A stretch of DNA of 64,000 bases from Limnohabitans sp. Rim8 (GTDB taxonomy: Bacteria; Pseudomonadota; Gammaproteobacteria; Burkholderiales; Burkholderiaceae_C), in contig CAMDFK010000014.1 in the NCBI GenBank assembly GCA_945897465.1, forward strand, positions 1 through 64,000, in the 5' to 3' direction. Shown piece after piece: positions 15,672-23,716 of this stretch; the first letter of the stretch is position 1, and each line of letters opens with the position of its first letter. Under the pieces are notes generated by a model, which saw only the letters and a list, made by a program, of their open reading frames with translations, was not told where the DNA came from and did no database searches. The translations under genes were made by a program, and so were the position numbers.

Positions 15672-15941
15672 TCACAAAGTTTCGTCGATTCGATGCGCAC
15701 CTTCTTGGGCTTCCCATTGGTTCATCAGCCACGCGTAGACAACAACAATGGTGATGAAAACCAAAATGGATCCTTGCGCGGCTATCCAAAAATGAACGGG
15801 CCAACCGGCAACTTCAATCGAGAGACTTCGAGCGAAAAAAGCCGGTCCAAAACTAACAGAAAGCCAAGCGCTCAAAAGAGCGAATGTTAAGCGTCGCTTG
15901 CGTTGGCGCAAAGCGGGTGAGTGGGCTTGATCATGCAACAT
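15672..15941 (-). CDS. Orphan second DUF4212 protein
   Basis: 89 residues, the same length and layout as the DUF4212 subunit at 14108: a basic N-terminus, a helix (FALLSAWLSVSFGPAFFARS), then VAGWPVHFWIAAQGSILVFI and a second helix ending YAWLMNQWEA. No symporter gene adjoins it. The frame extends to 16163, but the internal ATG at 15941 gives the family N-terminus; no good ribosome-binding site is visible. It may be a diverged duplicate serving the same symporter, or a relic. Confidence 0.75.
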   Translation of the reverse strand: MLHDQAHSPALRQRKRRLTFALLSAWLSVSFGPAFFARSLSIEVAGWPVHFWIAAQGSILVFITIVVVYAWLMNQWEAQEGAHRIDETL

Positions 15942-16252
15942 GCCCAAGCTTAGTGACAAAAACAAGTTGCGACTTGTTGGTAGATACCCTTGTTTTGATG
16001 GATCAGGTTCTTGATCGCAATACCTGTGTATGGAAGCCTTGACACAGTTACAGATGTGAAGTCTTGAATCGTGGTGTTTGAGATAAGCAAAACGTGGCGG
16101 TTGACCCCGTATAAATACATGAGCATCACTCTTGGAGATGACTTTCATGACAACTGATAGCAACGCAAAGGCCTACTGGTCTGCCACACTTGGTCTACTG
16201 ACCTGAACATGCCCCTGTTTGACGTAACGCTTAGCCACTTCATTATGCGGCC

Positions 16253-16600
16253 TTCAATCGCTGTGTCGCGTCCCAGTGTTTTTCAAACTGCATCGTACTG
16301 ACTTAGCCCAGCATGGAGTGCAACCGGAGGTGGTTGTAGAACGTCAGCCAATCAATCACCTCGTCCATCGCCTGCCTACGGGTTGAAAACCTCTGTCCGA
16401 AAACCTGCCCACCTTCAAGCGACCCCACTGACTCTCCGTGGGTGCGTTGTCCCAGCAGTTTCCCTTGCGGCTCATGGAACTTCTCATTTTGTAACCCGCC
16501 AGCGTGGCCTGTAACTCATACCGCAGTATTGGCTGCCTCGGTCCGAATGGAAGAGCAGGCCTGGCGCTGGCTGACGCCGGATACATGCCATCTTTATCGC
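16253..16600 (-). pseudogene. IS3-family orfB (integrase core) C-terminal remnant
   Basis: Minus-strand reading gives YELQATLAGYKMRSSMSRKG, then NCWDNAPTES, the end of the DDE integrase core including the final Glu. Beyond a frameshift, DEVIDWLTFYNH and MQFEKHWDA follow in another frame, with an in-frame stop after HSMLG. The N-terminal two-thirds, including the first two catalytic Asp residues, is missing. Confidence 0.85.
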
Positions 16601-16605
16601 GTTTG

Positions 16606-16860
16606 TCACCAGGCTGCTTTGCATGTGAGGCTGCATGCTCCATACCGGCGGGCCAGCTCCATTTGCTCCGCACTGACAGGCTTATCCCCCGCGCCTTTGA
16701 GTTGGCATTTGGCACTGAGCTTGACCCAGTTGTCCAGGCATGCTTTTGGGATGCCCAACACTTTGGCTGTGACCGCCGCCGCCAGCCCACCTTTGACCAG
16801 CCTGACCGCCTCCATCTTGAATTCCAACGTGTACTTGGTCCGTTTTCTCGTTTCACGCAT
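16606..16860 (-). pseudogene. IS3-family orfA transposase, truncated
   Basis: 84 residues beginning MRETRKRTKYTLEFKMEAVR, the usual IS3 OrfA helix-turn-helix N-terminus, followed by AKVLGIPKACLDNWV and KGAGDKPVSAEQMELAR. After ELAR the sequence changes to RYGACSLTCKAAW instead of the leucine-zipper end, showing a frameshift or deletion. It should bind IS ends with OrfB but is incomplete. Confidence 0.85.
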
Positions 16861-16925
16861 CTCGTTCTCCTTGGACTGATTTTTTTACCATCAGCTAAGC
16901 AGTACGTTTTTCGGGGGCAAGGTCA

Positions 16926-17201
16926 GTGCCAGCAAGTCTTGCCGATTGGCTTAGCTCAGCAAGCCCCAAACGCGGTGCTGGGCCAGGTTGTCCGACCATT
17001 AAAGTGAGGGGATGACATGTTCAAAGTCCCTGTTTTTTGGGCGATGTGTGTCTTTTCATTGTGGCAGTCGGTGAGTGCGTCCTGTCTCTCGGTGCTGCGG
17101 ATTTTCTGATTCCGGTCAAGAAAAAGGGGCAAGCGCTGCTTTGCCGAGGGACATGGGTCACAGCCCTAGAATGTTTGGCCTCTACCCCATAAAGCCCGTC
17201 C
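16926..17201. other. uvrA upstream region
   Basis: 276 bp between the IS remnant and uvrA. A 30-codon ORF at 17017-17109 with GTGAGGGG before it is too short to support. No LexA-type CTGT-N8-ACAG box was found. The uvrA promoter should lie here, so the IS insertion may have altered it. Confidence 0.4.
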
Positions 17202-20200
17202 ATGTCCCAAGGCCTCATCCGCATCCGTGGTGCCCGTCAGCACAACCTCAAAAACATTGACCTCGACATCCGTACCGGCGAGTTGACGGTGGTCACTGGC
17301 CCCAGCGGCTCGGGCAAATCGAGCTTGGTGTTTGACACGCTGTACGCCGAGGGCCAACGCCGCTATGTGGAGACCTTCAGCGCCTACGCCCGCCAGTTCC
17401 TGGACCGCATGGACAAACCGGCCGTGGACAAGGTCGAAGGCGTGCCCCCGGCGATTGCGATTGACCAGACCAACCCGGTGCGCAGCTCGCGCTCGACCGT
17501 GGGCACCATGACCGAGCTGAACGACCACCTCAAGCTCTTGTTTGCGCGTTTGGGCCAGCTGTTCGACAAAGACACCGCGCAGCCCGTGCGGCACGACAAC
17601 CCCGACACGATTTACGCCGAGCTGGCCCAACGTGCCGCGCAAGCGGGCGACCCGCGCCTGTACCTGACCTTTCCGGTGGAATTGCCCGCCAACACCAGCG
17701 CAGAACAGGTTGAGCAGTGGCTCTCGGCCAGTGGCTTCACCAAGGTGCAGGCTGAGCGCGAAGTGGCCACCCCCACCGGCCCACGCAAAGTGCTGGACGT
17801 GATCGCCGACCGTTTCCGCATCGGCACCGCCGAAAAAGCCCGCGTGGTCGAAGCCATCGAAGTGGCCTTGAAACGCGGCGGCCGCCTCAATGTGTATGTG
17901 GAGAAATTGGGGTCAGATCCCCATTTTTCTTCTGCCAGTGCGGGTGTGACTGATGCATCCATTGATCGCTTCGTGCCTCGCGATGACGCGGCTCCTGTCA
18001 TGGCGAGCGAAGCGCGGCCATCCTTTTCTGAGCCGGCCAGCAACTTTGACCTCTGGCGTTTTTCGACTGGCTTGCATTGCCCGGACAGCGACCAGCGTTA
18101 TACCGACCCGATCCCGTCGATGTTCTCCTTCAACTCGGCTGTGGGCGCATGCGAAACGTGCCGAGGTTTTGGGCGCGTGATCGGCGTGGATTACGGTCTG
18201 GTCATTCCCAACCCCAAGCTCACGCTGCGGGCCGGTGCCATCAAGACGCTGCAAACCCCCGCATGGCAAGAAAACCAAGACGACCTGATGCGCCACGCCG
18301 AGGCCGCAGGCATTCCGCGTGACACGGCTTGGGACAAGTTGACGAAAGCCCAGCAAGACTGGGTGATCAACGGCTCCCCCGAGTGGAAGGGGCGCTGGAA
18401 CCACCAGTGGTATGGCGTGAAACGCTTCTTTGAGTACCTGGAGAGCAAGGCCTACAAGATGCACATCCGGGTGCTCTTGTCCAAGTACCGCAGTTACACC
18501 GAGTGCCCGACGTGTCAGGGGGCACGTTTGAAGACCGAGAGTTTGCTCTGGCGCATTGGCAGCCATTCCGATGCCGATGGGGTCTTGCCAGTGGAGAAGC
18601 GTTTCATGCCCGCGGGTGTGAAGTGGTCGCGGGCGCAGTTGGAGGCGTTGCCGGGTTTGAGTTTGCACGACATGATGATCATGCCGCTCGATCGTTTGCG
18701 TTTGTTCTTTGACCGGGTGTCGGCGTCGGGTCAGGCGTCACTGGTTGCTGGGTTGTTGAGCACGTTGGGGGAGGCTCCGGCCGGGGATGGGCTGGGCTCC
18801 TCATACGGCGGGGGTACGTCAAAATCGTCGCCCAGCCCATCCCCGGCCGAAGCCGTAGGAGCGGGTGCAAACGCACTGACAAACGGAGTCACTAAGACGG
18901 CGATTGTTGCAGCGTCAGAGATGTCGCAAGACGATCAATCGACCACAAGGTCTGCGTCAGAGCGGGGGGCGGGCGACGATTTTGGCGTACCCCCGCCTCA
19001 TGAGGAGCCCGCCCCCCGCTCTGACTCAGACCGAACCGCCGAAGAAACCACTGCAACCAACAGCTCTGATGAAGACCGAGCCTCCGCAGAAACCACGAAG
19101 GCAACAAACCAAGGCCCAAGCGCCGAACAAAAAGCCCTGCAACTGCTGCTGGAAGAAATCACCACCCGCCTCAAATACCTGTGCGACGTGGGCATTGGCT
19201 ACCTCACCCTTGACCGCCAAAGCCGCAGCTTGAGCGGCGGCGAAGTCCAGCGCATCAACCTCACCACCGCCTTGGGCACCAGCCTCGTCAACACCTTGTT
19301 CGTGCTCGACGAGCCCAGCATCGGCCTGCACCCGCGTGACATGCACCGCATCACACAGGCCATGCATCGCCTGCGTGACGCGGGCAACACCTTGGTCGTG
19401 GTCGAGCACGACCCGGCTGTGATGATGGCCGCTGACCGCATGATCGACATGGGCCCCGGGCCTGGCGAGCGCGGTGGGCAAATTGTGTTTGACGGCACCA
19501 CCGCCGACCTGCGCAACGCCGACACGCTGACAGGTGCTTATTTGGGCGGGCGCAAACAAGTGGGTCTGGGCTTCAAGCGCATGGTCACCGACAGCACGCC
19601 GCGTTTGATTTTGGAAGGCGCACGCGAGCACAACCTGCAAAACATCAGCGTGGACTTTCCGCTGCAGCGCCTGGTCACCATCACCGGCGTGAGTGGCTCG
19701 GGCAAATCGAGTTTGATCCAAGACGTGCTGGCCCCGGCACTCATGCGCCACTTTGGCAAAGCCACCGAAACCCCAGGCGCACACGACCGCCTGTTGGGGG
19801 CTGACCACCTGAGCGATGTGGTGTTTGTCGACCAGTCCCCGATTGGCAAAACCGCTCGCTCCAACCCGGTGAGCTATGTGGGCGCGTGGGACGCGATCCG
19901 TGAAATTTTTGCCACTGCGCCGCTGTCGCGCCAACGCGGCTACACCGCCAGCAAGTTCAGTTTCAACGGCGGCGACGGGCGTTGTCCCACCTGCGGCGGC
20001 TCGGGGTTTGAGCATGTGGAGATGCAGTTTTTGAGCGATGTGTATTTGCGCTGCCCCGATTGCGATGGCAAGCGTTACCGCCCCGAAATTCTGGAGATCA
20101 CCATCGAGCGCCAAGCCCTGGTTGGATCGCCACGCTTCGCTCGCGATGACGGCGGCACCTCAAACCCTGTCACTGCGAGCGAAGCGCGGCAGTCCATGCC

Positions 20201-23200
20201 TGTGGGTGCTGGTGTTAGGCACCTGAATGTGGCCGATGTGCTGGACTTGACGGTGAGCGAAGCGGCCGCTTTGTTCGCACAAGACCGCGACGTGATCCGC
20301 GCCCTGCAGCCCATCGTGGATGTGGGCCTAGAGTATGTGAAGCTGGGCCAGCCTGTGCCCACCTTGTCGGGCGGTGAGGCGCAGCGCCTCAAGCTCGCAG
20401 GCTTTTTGGCCGAGGCCGCCAAGAGCGCGTCCAAGAGCCGCCAGAGTTTGGCCCGCAAAGGCACGCTGTTTTTGTTTGACGAGCCGACCACGGGTCTGCA
20501 CTTTGACGACATCGCCAAGCTCATGCGGGCTTTGCGCAAGCTGCTTGAAGCGGGGCATTCGCTCATTGTCATCGAGCACAACCTGGACGTCATTCGCGCC
20601 AGCGATTGGCTGATCGACTTGGGGCCAGAGGGGGGTTATGCCGGGGGCCTGATCGTGGCCGAGGGCACGCCAGAGGATGTGCGCCAACACGCGACATCGC
20701 ACACGGGGCTGGCGCTGCGGGAGTACGCTGAGGCCATGGGTGAGGTCGGCGCTGTCAGGGAGAAGGGGGTTGACTACCCATGGTCTGTCACTGCGAGCGC
20801 AGCGCGGCAGTCCATGTTTGGATCGCCACGTCGCTTCGCTCCTCGCGATGACGCCGAAACATATGCGACCCGCAAGGCACCTGACAACAACATCCAAATC
20901 GTCAACGCCAAAGAACACAACCTCAAGAACCTGAGTGTGGACATTCCACGCGGCAAATTCAACGTCGTCACAGGCGTGAGTGGTTCGGGCAAATCCACGC
21001 TGGCGTTTGACATCCTGTTCAACGAAGGCCAGCGCCGTTATTTGGAAAGCCTCAACGCTTACGCCCGAAGCATCGTGCAGCCCGCAGGCCGCCCCGAGGT
21101 GGATGCGGTGTATGGCATTCCGCCCACCGTGGCGATTGAGCAGCGTTTGTCACGCGGCGGCCGCAAATCCACCGTGGGCACGACCACCGAGGTCTGGCAT
21201 TTCTTGCGCTTGCTCTACGTCAAGCTGGGCATTCAGCATTGCGTGCACGACAACACCCCGGTGCAGCCCCAAACACCCGACAGCATCGTCGCGCAGCTGA
21301 TGACGCAGTTCCGGGGGCAGCACATTGGTCTGTTGGCGCCCTTGGTCAACAACCGCAAAGGTGTTTACACCGAGTTGGCGGATTGGGCGCGGCCGCGGGG
21401 TTACACGCACTTGCGCGTGGATGGCGATTTTTTGCCCACACAAGGCTTTCCGCGCATTGACCGATTCAAAGAACACAACATCGAGTTGCCTGTGGCCAGT
21501 CTCGATGTGCTGCCCGCCAATGAAACCGCCCTGCGCCAAGCCCTGAGCAAAACACTGGAGCACGGCAAAGGCGTGGTGCATGTGCTGAGCGATTTGGAGG
21601 GCTTGCGCGAAGCCATGTTCAGCGGCGAGTCCACCGCCCGCATCGGGCAAAACCGGGTGTTTTCGACCTTGCGGGCTTGCCCGGCCTGCGACACCTCGTA
21701 TGCCGAACTCGACCCGCGTTTGTTCTCTTACAACAGCAAACATGGTTGGTGCCCCGATTGCGTGGGCACGGGCGTCAAGCTCAGCAAAGACGAACGCCAA
21801 GTGTTTGACGATTCGGTGCAAGACGACAAACAAAAAGGACGTGAACAAACCTTTGCCGAACCCGAGATCGAAGACTTGGCCAACGTGGCCTGCCCCAGCT
21901 GCGAAGGCACCCGCCTGAACGCCACGGCGCGTGCCGTGCGCTTGGGCTCGGCGTCTGGCCAGGGCTGGCGCATCACCGACATCGCCAGTTTGTCGGTGAC
22001 CGATGTGCGACATTGGGTGGACAAGTTGCAGCTGACAGGCCGCGATGCCGACATCGCCCGCGACTTAGTGCCCGAAATCAAAAGCCGCTTGGAGTTTTTG
22101 GAAGAAGTGGGTCTGGGTTACCTCACGCTCGATCGGGGTGCGCCCACGCTCTCAGGCGGCGAGGCTCAGCGCATCCGCTTGGCCGCGCAACTGGGCAGCA
22201 ACTTGCAGGGCGTGGGCTACGTGCTCGACGAGCCGACCATTGGCTTGCACGCTCGCGACAACCAGATCTTGCTCAATGCCCTGCACAAGTTGGGTGAGAA
22301 AGGCAACACGCTGGTGGTGGTGGAGCACGATGAGGACACCATTCGCCGCGCGGATCACATCATCGACATTGGCCCGAGTGCGGGCAAACGCGGTGGCCGC
22401 TTGGTGGCGCAAGGTTCGGTGGCAGACATCACCGCGTCTGCCGATTCACAAACCGGGCGCTATTTGTTGCACGCGATGAAGCATCCGATGCAGGTTCGGC
22501 GCGAAGTGAATGGATCGCCACGCTTCGCTCGCGATGACGAGAAGCACGTCATTGCGAGGAGCGCAGCGACGCGGCAATCCATGCCCGATGCACCTCAAAC
22601 GCCTGAACTGCAATGGCTCACGCTCACCGGTGCCAACCTGCACAACCTGCGCCAAGTCGATGTGCAAGTGCCGCTCAAGCGACTGGTGGCTGTGACCGGC
22701 GTCAGTGGCTCCGGCAAATCCACCTTGGCCCGTGATGTGCTGCTGGCCAATGTGCAAGCCCTGGTCAGCCAGCGCTCCACCTTTGCAGGCCGCACCGCAC
22801 AAGACGCAGGCCAACGCGTGGCTTTGACCGCGTGCAGTGATGTGCAAGGTTTTGAAACCATCGACCGCGTGCTCGAAGTGGACCAAACGCCCATCGGTAA
22901 AACACCACGTTCCTGCCCTGCCACCTACATCGGTTTTTGGGACACGATCCGCAAACTGTTTGCCGAAACCCTCGAGGCCAAAGCCCGTGGCTATGCCGCC
23001 GGGCGTTTCAGCTTCAACACCGGCGAAGGCCGCTGCCCCAGTTGCGAAGGCCAGGGCATGCGCACCATCGAGATGAGTTTCTTGCCCGATGTGAAAGTGC
23101 CTTGCGAAACTTGCCGAGGCGCCCGCTTCAACCCAGAAACTTTGGCCGTCACTTGGCGCGGCAAGAGCATCGGCGACGTGCTGCAGATGGAGGTGGACGA

Positions 23201-23672
23201 AGCGGTGGACTTTTTTGCCAGCATGCCCAGCATTGCGCACCCGCTGCAGTTGCTCAAGGATGTGGGCCTGGGTTACCTGACTTTGGGCCAGCCTTCACCC
23301 ACGCTCAGCGGCGGCGAGGCGCAGCGCATCAAGTTGGTGACCGAGTTGACCAAGGTACGCGACGAAGTCGGCAAGCGCGGCAACAAAGCACCGCACACGC
23401 TCTATGTGCTGGACGAACCCACGGTGGGTCTGCACATGGCCGATGTGGACAAACTCATCAGCGTGTTGCACCGCCTGGTCAACGCCGGTCACAGCGTGAT
23501 CGTGATCGAGCACGACCTGGATGTGATCGCCGAAGCCGACTGGGTGATTGACCTGGGGCCAGAGGGCGGTAACGCAGGTGGCCGCATCGTGGCGGCCATG
23601 ACGCCCGAGGCGCTGGTGCGCTTGGGCACCCACACCGGTGTGGCGCTGGGACCTGTCTTGGCCAGGGTTTGA
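17202..23672 (+). CDS. uvrA: Tandem-fused excinuclease ABC subunit UvrA (2156 aa)
   Basis: Two UvrA units in one chain, each with two ABC ATPase modules. Walker A motifs lie near residues 33 (GPSGSGKSS), 829 (GVSGSGKSS), 1257 and 1833 (GVSGSGKST). All four LSGGE signatures are intact (LSGGEVQRINL, LSGGEAQRLKL, LSGGEAQRIRL, LSGGEAQRIKL). UvrA detects bulky DNA lesions as a dimer and loads UvrB; a fused chain could act as a built-in dimer. Zinc modules have CXXC pairs except near residue 292, where HCPDSD stands where CPxC is expected. The chain is long partly because palindromic repeats are read in frame (residues about 235-274, 524-610, 975-998, 1196-1217, 1770-1793). A normal single uvrA is not in this window. 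Confidence 0.93.
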   Translation: MSQGLIRIRGARQHNLKNIDLDIRTGELTVVTGPSGSGKSSLVFDTLYAEGQRRYVETFSAYARQFLDRMDKPAVDKVEGVPPAIAIDQTNPVRSSRSTVGTMTELNDHLKLLFARLGQLFDKDTAQPVRHDNPDTIYAELAQRAAQAGDPRLYLTFPVELPANTSAEQVEQWLSASGFTKVQAEREVATPTGPRKVLDVIADRFRIGTAEKARVVEAIEVALKRGGRLNVYVEKLGSDPHFSSASAGVTDASIDRFVPRDDAAPVMASEARPSFSEPASNFDLWRFSTGLHCPDSDQRYTDPIPSMFSFNSAVGACETCRGFGRVIGVDYGLVIPNPKLTLRAGAIKTLQTPAWQENQDDLMRHAEAAGIPRDTAWDKLTKAQQDWVINGSPEWKGRWNHQWYGVKRFFEYLESKAYKMHIRVLLSKYRSYTECPTCQGARLKTESLLWRIGSHSDADGVLPVEKRFMPAGVKWSRAQLEALPGLSLHDMMIMPLDRLRLFFDRVSASGQASLVAGLLSTLGEAPAGDGLGSSYGGGTSKSSPSPSPAEAVGAGANALTNGVTKTAIVAASEMSQDDQSTTRSASERGAGDDFGVPPPHEEPAPRSDSDRTAEETTATNSSDEDRASAETTKATNQGPSAEQKALQLLLEEITTRLKYLCDVGIGYLTLDRQSRSLSGGEVQRINLTTALGTSLVNTLFVLDEPSIGLHPRDMHRITQAMHRLRDAGNTLVVVEHDPAVMMAADRMIDMGPGPGERGGQIVFDGTTADLRNADTLTGAYLGGRKQVGLGFKRMVTDSTPRLILEGAREHNLQNISVDFPLQRLVTITGVSGSGKSSLIQDVLAPALMRHFGKATETPGAHDRLLGADHLSDVVFVDQSPIGKTARSNPVSYVGAWDAIREIFATAPLSRQRGYTASKFSFNGGDGRCPTCGGSGFEHVEMQFLSDVYLRCPDCDGKRYRPEILEITIERQALVGSPRFARDDGGTSNPVTASEARQSMPVGAGVRHLNVADVLDLTVSEAAALFAQDRDVIRALQPIVDVGLEYVKLGQPVPTLSGGEAQRLKLAGFLAEAAKSASKSRQSLARKGTLFLFDEPTTGLHFDDIAKLMRALRKLLEAGHSLIVIEHNLDVIRASDWLIDLGPEGGYAGGLIVAEGTPEDVRQHATSHTGLALREYAEAMGEVGAVREKGVDYPWSVTASAARQSMFGSPRRFAPRDDAETYATRKAPDNNIQIVNAKEHNLKNLSVDIPRGKFNVVTGVSGSGKSTLAFDILFNEGQRRYLESLNAYARSIVQPAGRPEVDAVYGIPPTVAIEQRLSRGGRKSTVGTTTEVWHFLRLLYVKLGIQHCVHDNTPVQPQTPDSIVAQLMTQFRGQHIGLLAPLVNNRKGVYTELADWARPRGYTHLRVDGDFLPTQGFPRIDRFKEHNIELPVASLDVLPANETALRQALSKTLEHGKGVVHVLSDLEGLREAMFSGESTARIGQNRVFSTLRACPACDTSYAELDPRLFSYNSKHGWCPDCVGTGVKLSKDERQVFDDSVQDDKQKGREQTFAEPEIEDLANVACPSCEGTRLNATARAVRLGSASGQGWRITDIASLSVTDVRHWVDKLQLTGRDADIARDLVPEIKSRLEFLEEVGLGYLTLDRGAPTLSGGEAQRIRLAAQLGSNLQGVGYVLDEPTIGLHARDNQILLNALHKLGEKGNTLVVVEHDEDTIRRADHIIDIGPSAGKRGGRLVAQGSVADITASADSQTGRYLLHAMKHPMQVRREVNGSPRFARDDEKHVIARSAATRQSMPDAPQTPELQWLTLTGANLHNLRQVDVQVPLKRLVAVTGVSGSGKSTLARDVLLANVQALVSQRSTFAGRTAQDAGQRVALTACSDVQGFETIDRVLEVDQTPIGKTPRSCPATYIGFWDTIRKLFAETLEAKARGYAAGRFSFNTGEGRCPSCEGQGMRTIEMSFLPDVKVPCETCRGARFNPETLAVTWRGKSIGDVLQMEVDEAVDFFASMPSIAHPLQLLKDVGLGYLTLGQPSPTLSGGEAQRIKLVTELTKVRDEVGKRGNKAPHTLYVLDEPTVGLHMADVDKLISVLHRLVNAGHSVIVIEHDLDVIAEADWVIDLGPEGGNAGGRIVAAMTPEALVRLGTHTGVALGPVLARV
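17904..17928 (+). repeat. Mini-palindrome TGGGG-tcagat-CCCCA in uvrA frame
   Basis: An imperfect palindrome of AAATTGGGG / TCCCCATTTTT type with a TCAGA centre, read in frame as KLGSDPHF. It resembles the GGGGTCAGA repeats common in proteobacterial genomes and sometimes linked to REP-associated transposases (recalled, not checked). It directly precedes the palindrome at 17958 and seems part of the same composite insertion. Confidence 0.5.
17958..18023 (+). repeat. Palindromic element A, copy 1, in frame in uvrA
   Basis: Left arm GATCGCTTCGTGCCTCGCGATGAC (positions 17964-17987) is partly deleted compared with other copies. Right arm starts GTCATGGCGAGCGAAGCG and ends GGCCATCC at 18023. It is read as IDRFVPRDD...VMASEARPSF and sits before the first zinc module of half 1. 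Confidence 0.85.
18773..18854 (+). repeat. Hairpin element B, copy 1, in frame in uvrA
   Basis: Left arm 18773-18797 and right arm 18830-18854 are complementary at 24 of 25 positions (inner end GGATGGGCTGGGC / GCCCAGCCCATCC). They enclose a 32-nt loop at 18798-18829 containing GGCGGGGGTACG and AAAATCGTC. It is read in frame within a Gly/Ser/Ala-rich stretch near residues 524-551, between the ABC1 insertion domain and its signature motif. Confidence 0.88.
18951..19030 (-). repeat. Hairpin element B, copy 2, inverted, in frame in uvrA
   Basis: Arms 18951-18974 and 19007-19030 match at 23 of 24 positions (inner end AGCGGGGGGCGGGC). The 32-nt loop at 18975-19006, read on the minus strand, matches the loop of copy 1 at 29 of 32 positions, while the outer stem sequence is unrelated. 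It encodes an Asp/Glu/Pro-rich segment near residues 583-610. Confidence 0.88.
20124..20195 (+). repeat. Palindromic element A, copy 2, in frame in uvrA
   Basis: Arms GGATCGCCACGCTTCGCTCG.. (20124-20150) and ..GCGAGCGAAGCGCGGCAGTCC (20169-20195) are imperfect inverted repeats. It is read as GSPRFARDD...VTASEARQSM. It interrupts the loop between EILEITIE and VADVLDLTVSEA after the second zinc module. Confidence 0.9.
20787..20852 (+). repeat. Palindromic element A, copy 3, in frame in uvrA
   Basis: Left arm GTCACTGCGAGCGCAGCG... and right arm ...CGCTTCGCTCCTCGCGATGAC, in the order opposite to copy 2. It is read as VTASAARQSMFGSPRRFAPRDD and lies in the linker joining the two UvrA halves. Confidence 0.9.
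22511..22581 (+). repeat. Palindromic element A, copy 4, in frame in uvrA
   Basis: Left arm TGGATCGCCACGCTTCGCTC... and right arm starting GTCATTGCGAGGAGCGCAGCG and ending GGCAATCCA. It is read as NGSPRFARDDEKHVIARSAA and lies in the linker between the third and fourth ABC modules. Confidence 0.9.
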
Positions 23673-23716
23673 TGGCAAATTTTGTGGGATGCCGCCCCTG
23701 CGGTCGAAGGGAGGGC

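Larger units (their letters stand above)
16204..16925 (-). mobile_element. Degenerate IS3-family insertion sequence
   Basis: About 722 bp flanked by imperfect inverted repeats. The left end (16206-16233) and the right end (16896-16923, reversed) match at roughly 19 of 28 positions, sharing TTGCCCC-like and ACGTA blocks, and the element has TG...CA termini. It contains an orfA start and the orfB C-terminus in different frames, so most of orfB is deleted. No flanking direct repeat is evident. It lies between the orphan DUF4212 gene and uvrA and cannot transpose by itself. Confidence 0.8.

Noticed and set aside
17017-17109. 30-codon ORF with a GTGAGGGG site and signal-like sequence (MFKVPVFWAMCVFS)
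   Set aside because: Ends after 30 codons without any mature domain; probably a remnant or chance ORF beside the IS element.
16926-17201. LexA/SOS box before uvrA
   Set aside because: No CTGT-N8-ACAG match was found in this region.
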